A stretch of DNA of 64,000 nucleotides from the NCBI GenBank assembly GCA_905181715.1, contig CAJIYT010000004.1, positions 1 to 64,000 on the forward strand, in the 5' to 3' direction. A model generated the notes under the pieces. The model ran no database searches. It was not told the DNA's origin and worked only from the letters and a program-made list of their open reading frames with translations. A program made the position numbers and the translations under genes. Shown here one piece after another: positions 61,347 to 64,000 of this stretch. The first letter of the stretch is position 1. Each line of letters starts with the position of its first letter. The stretch is from an uncultured Candidatus Poseidoniales archaeon. Lineage in GTDB: Archaea; Thermoplasmatota; Poseidoniia; Poseidoniales; Poseidoniaceae.

Positions 61347-61440
61347 CACATCACCACTACTGAACCATCAGTTGTATAGTCGCAGCCGCTAGACGTATAT
61401 CAACCCCACTATCTGTAACCCTCTTGCTCAAGTATGGGAT
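61347..61440. promoter_or_regulatory. Divergent chaperone promoter region
   Basis: The 94-base gap between the Hsp20-like/dnaK operon and the thermosome gene holds two TATA-like boxes: CTATACA on the minus strand at 61373-61379, about 30 bases before the Hsp20-like ATG (near-leaderless), and GTATATC on the plus strand at about 61395-61401, some 42 bases before the thermosome GTG. The arrangement suggests co-regulation of both chaperone systems. No clear heat-shock inverted repeat was found. Confidence 0.5.
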
Positions 61441-63042
61441 GTGGCTGGAGTGGCCGTGAGCAAACAGCCGATTCTAGAAAATACAGAGCGGATGAGTGGT
61501 CGCGAAGCTCTACAAAAAAATACTGCTGCTGCACTTGCACTTGCTGGCGCAGTAAGAAGCACACTCGGTCCACTTGGCCTCGATAAATTATTGATCGATG
61601 ACGAGGGAAGAACCTTGGTCACCAATGATGGTGTGACCGTTCTCGAATCAGCAAAAGTAGAGCATCCAGTTGCACGAATGATTATCGATGCATCCTCAAC
61701 TCAGGATAGAGTAGTTCGTGATGGGACAACCTCTACGGTGCTTCTCTGTGCAGAGATGCTGCGTAATGCTTGGTATCTAGTATCCCAAGGAGTACATCCT
61801 TCAACGATTGCTAGAGGCTACGCTCTGGCTCAAGAATACTCGGCAAAAGCACTTGATGATCTGATTGTCGAAGCCGATGTGATTAGTGCTGTCAATACCA
61901 GTATCAGTGGTAAATTGAACCGAGGAATGCAAGCCCATTTGAGTGATCTTGCTCTAAAAGCAGCACATATGATTCTCAGCGATGATAAAAAAGCTGATCC
62001 AACCCGGATAAAAGTCATTCAACAAGTCGGTGGAAAGATGACTGATAGCAAGTTGATTTCGGGATTGGCAATAGCTAAGTCCTGTATTCATCCTCAGATG
62101 GTAACCAATCGCGGCCCAGGAAGCATCCTCCTTATCGACGGTGGTATTGAAAGAAGAAAACCAAGTTTTGATGCCAAAATCAAAATCTCATCTACCGGTA
62201 TGCTCGATGCTTTTCGGGAAGTTGAATTAGCATCGGTAATGAAACAAATCGATAGCATAAAAGCGCTTGATGTCGATGTGGTAATATGCCGTGATGGTGT
62301 TGATGATGAGGCAAGACAAGCGCTCAATGATGCAGGAATTCTTGCCTATCGAAGGGTCGAAAAGCAAGATCTTGATTTATTGTCCTTGGCCACTGGAGCG
62401 AGTCTGATTCACGATGTAAATAGAGCTGTGAAATCCGACCGAGGTACATTTATGGCTACATCTGAAGAGATTACTGGTGGAGTAAATCACTGGCTACTCG
62501 AAGGCGAAGATGGAGGTGCGACCTTTATCGCAAGGGGTTCCACGCCGGATATTTCCGATGAAGTTGAACGATGTTTTGCTGATGCAGTGGGAGTGGCATG
62601 TCAACTCCTTGAGGAATCTTCTTTGGTTCCTGGCGCAGGTGCAACCCAAGTCGCATTGGCAAGAGGTTTGAGACGCTATGCGGAATCAATACCTGGCCGT
62701 GAACAATTGGCCATCGAAGCATGGGCTGATGCACTTGAAGTAATTCCGAGAACACTTGCCGAAAATGCAGGGATGGATCCAACCGACTCGCTATTGCAAT
62801 TGACTGCTGCCCAAAGTAAAGAAGGCATCAATATCGGACTTGATTTATTCGCCAGAGAAGCAACAGATGTAGTTTCTGCAGGTATCCTTGATCCGGCCGC
62901 CGTGATTAGACAATCAATTGCTGGAGCGAATGAGGCTACGATTTCCGTACTCCGAATAGACGATGTACTTTGGGCTCAACAAGACCCTCAAGTTCCCGCT
63001 GAGGTGCAAGAAAGACTTGATGCCTCAGGTGGATTTGCTTGA
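61441..63042 (+). CDS. Divergent thermosome/group II chaperonin subunit
   Basis: The 533-residue protein is a group II chaperonin: AVRSTLGPLGLDKLLIDDEG near 37-56, TNDGVTVLESAKVEHPVARM near 61-80 and RDGTTSTVLLCAEML near 94-108 in the ATP-binding region, GDDKKADPTRI near 180, and VPGAGATQVALARGL near 398. Thermosomes usually read NDGATI and GDGTTTAV; here GDGTT is RDGTT, though the catalytic Asp is kept. The usual C-terminal GGM-type tail is replaced by an ASGGFA end. Starts at a GTG (61441); no ATG upstream in frame. It may form homo- or hetero-oligomers with a more conserved subunit elsewhere. Confidence 0.92.
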   Translation: MAGVAVSKQPILENTERMSGREALQKNTAAALALAGAVRSTLGPLGLDKLLIDDEGRTLVTNDGVTVLESAKVEHPVARMIIDASSTQDRVVRDGTTSTVLLCAEMLRNAWYLVSQGVHPSTIARGYALAQEYSAKALDDLIVEADVISAVNTSISGKLNRGMQAHLSDLALKAAHMILSDDKKADPTRIKVIQQVGGKMTDSKLISGLAIAKSCIHPQMVTNRGPGSILLIDGGIERRKPSFDAKIKISSTGMLDAFREVELASVMKQIDSIKALDVDVVICRDGVDDEARQALNDAGILAYRRVEKQDLDLLSLATGASLIHDVNRAVKSDRGTFMATSEEITGGVNHWLLEGEDGGATFIARGSTPDISDEVERCFADAVGVACQLLEESSLVPGAGATQVALARGLRRYAESIPGREQLAIEAWADALEVIPRTLAENAGMDPTDSLLQLTAAQSKEGINIGLDLFAREATDVVSAGILDPAAVIRQSIAGANEATISVLRIDDVLWAQQDPQVPAEVQERLDASGGFA

Positions 63043-63063
63043 GCGAATCCATAAGAACGGCCA

Positions 63064-64000
63064 ATGCAAGGACGGACTATGTCCGCACCACCTTCTGTGA
63101 TGATGGCTTGGACAAAGGTCAGATCTGAGCATGATGGTTTCGAATTGATTGAGCACCCAGTTCCTTCGCCAGCGCTTGGAGAAGTATTGGTAAAAACAAA
63201 TTCAACTAGTATTTGTGGAACCGACCTCCATGTATGGAAATGGGATGAGTGGAGCAGAAAGAATGTCGCCCTTGGTACCATCACGGGACATGAAACCAGT
63301 GGAGTGGTAATAGCTCTTGGTGAAGGTGTAGATACACATACGATCGGTGATGAAATAGCGGTAGAATGCCATTGTGCCTGCTGGCATTGTCCAAGATGTG
63401 AAGAAGGAAATGCACATATCTGTGAAAACGGTGAGATCTTTGGGATTCATCGCCATGGTGCTTTTGCACCTTACTTCACAATTCCAGCGACAAATGCCAG
63501 AGTTAACCCTACTTCGCTTTCTTTGCGAAATGCATCGATACAGGACCCTTTAGGTAATGCGATCCACACTTTGACTGGAGGTCCTGTCAAAGGGGCGACA
63601 ATTGCAATTCATGGACTCGGACCAATCGGATTATTCGCAGTAAATGCAGCCAAATCCTTAGGCGCAAAAAAAGTGATTGCTGTTGATTGGGACAATCAAT
63701 ATCGCATGAATCTCGCTAAAGAACTGGGTGCTGATTTAGTTCTAGGTAAAAATGACGATGTGGTTGAAACTATTCTCGCACAAACCGAAGGCCGAGGTGT
63801 CGATAATTCATGTGAGTTTTCCGGTTCTGCAGACGCTCTTTCCAATGCGATTACCAGCACAAGAATGGGTGGATATCTCAATATTCTCTCAGTTTATAGT
63901 AATTCTATCACTCCAGTGCCTATGAATGAAATCGTTTTCCGTTACCTACATGTCAAGGGTATAAACGGAAGGAAGATGTGGTCTACTTGGAATGAGATGC
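63064..64000 (+). CDS. tdh: Zinc-dependent threonine/alcohol dehydrogenase-like, 3' end cut by window edge
   Basis: The frame runs from ATG 63064 (or 63079) to the right edge, 312 codons. It shows medium-chain dehydrogenase motifs: TSICGTDLHVWKWDEWS near 43-59 with zinc Cys, TGHETSGVV near 72 (GHE), CHCACWHCPRC near 101-111 (structural zinc Cys run), and IHGLGPIGLFAVNAAKSLGA near 180 (NAD-binding). The CGTD-H-WxWDxW string is the threonine 3-dehydrogenase signature, so threonine to 2-amino-3-oxobutyrate is the likely reaction. Remaining domain lies outside. Follows the chaperonin gene by 22 bases. Confidence 0.82.
   Translation, partial: MQGRTMSAPPSVMMAWTKVRSEHDGFELIEHPVPSPALGEVLVKTNSTSICGTDLHVWKWDEWSRKNVALGTITGHETSGVVIALGEGVDTHTIGDEIAVECHCACWHCPRCEEGNAHICENGEIFGIHRHGAFAPYFTIPATNARVNPTSLSLRNASIQDPLGNAIHTLTGGPVKGATIAIHGLGPIGLFAVNAAKSLGAKKVIAVDWDNQYRMNLAKELGADLVLGKNDDVVETILAQTEGRGVDNSCEFSGSADALSNAITSTRMGGYLNILSVYSNSITPVPMNEIVFRYLHVKGINGRKMWSTWNEM

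Noticed and set aside
1..64000. CRISPR array, insertion sequence or prophage
   Set aside because: No regularly spaced repeats, transposase, integrase or phage structural gene was seen.

Overview
The window looks like a chromosomal segment of a planktonic marine euryarchaeon, most likely Marine Group II (Candidatus Poseidoniales) or a close relative in the Thermoplasmatota. The reasons are the mixture of archaeal genes (Orc1/Cdc6, thermosome-type chaperonin, stand-alone Bud32 of KEOPS, FlaI/TadA-type pilus ATPase, class I archaeal fructose-bisphosphate aldolase, geranylgeranyl-reductase-like flavoprotein, GTP-dependent dephospho-CoA kinase domain, deoxyhypusine-synthase domain, tRNA with encoded CCA) with bacterial-type genes common in that group (DnaK, AccC, CrcB, Mrp, MoaC/E, CPBP protease). 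Base composition is moderate, genes are densely packed on both strands, many starts overlap the previous stop, and TATA-like boxes sit 25-35 bases before several starts. No CRISPR array, insertion sequence, phage gene or rRNA was seen.

Layout. 1-8.3 kb: a secreted surface protein (cut by the left edge), a ThiI-like PP-loop enzyme, a hotdog thioesterase, a membrane protein, a P-loop-less EF-Tu/SelB-like factor coupled to a PfkB kinase, and biotin carboxylase. 8.5-18 kb: a SLOG protein, a CysJ-type flavoprotein reductase, a metallo-beta-lactamase-fold hydrolase, Orc1/Cdc6, a glycosyltransferase coupled to a fused PPAT/dephospho-CoA kinase, an uncoded 322-base gap and a 767-residue winged-helix protein. 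18-25.8 kb: aldolase, enoyl-CoA hydratase, GGR-like flavoprotein, a GT-C membrane protein, MoaE, MoaC and GlpX-type fructose bisphosphatase. 25.9-32.4 kb: a possible aromatic or acyl-CoA epoxidation locus consisting of an HTH-10 regulator, a tandem palindromic operator, a BoxB-like di-iron oxygenase, an unknown gene, an EamA transporter, a 3-hydroxyacyl-CoA dehydrogenase, a PaaG-type isomerase and an aldehyde dehydrogenase. 33-38 kb: a five-gene type IV/Tad-like pilus operon.

38-50.8 kb: UPF0200 kinase, an ABC-2 exporter, a second enoyl-CoA hydratase, CPBP protease, RdgB, CrcB, NadA, Bud32, a PAP2 phosphatase with a large extra-membrane domain, a DUF971 protein and a cysteine-free Mrp ATPase. 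51-58.4 kb: tRNA-Gly(GCC), a 975-residue surface protein, DUF6015, agmatinase, a SpeD-deoxyhypusine-synthase fusion and leucyl aminopeptidase. 58.4-63 kb: a protein-folding locus (Hsp20-like protein plus DnaK, divergent from a thermosome subunit). The right edge cuts a threonine-dehydrogenase-like gene.

The genes suggest an aerobic heterotroph that degrades fatty acids and possibly aromatics through acyl-CoA intermediates, runs gluconeogenesis, makes a surface pilus and large secreted surface proteins, and has a polyamine/hypusine module. The items most worth follow-up are the BoxB/PaaG/ALDH locus with its operator, the SpeD-DHS fusion, and the Mrp protein whose cysteine motif is replaced by a beta-rich Ig-like insertion. 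All functional statements rest on motif recognition by eye; no database search was run.
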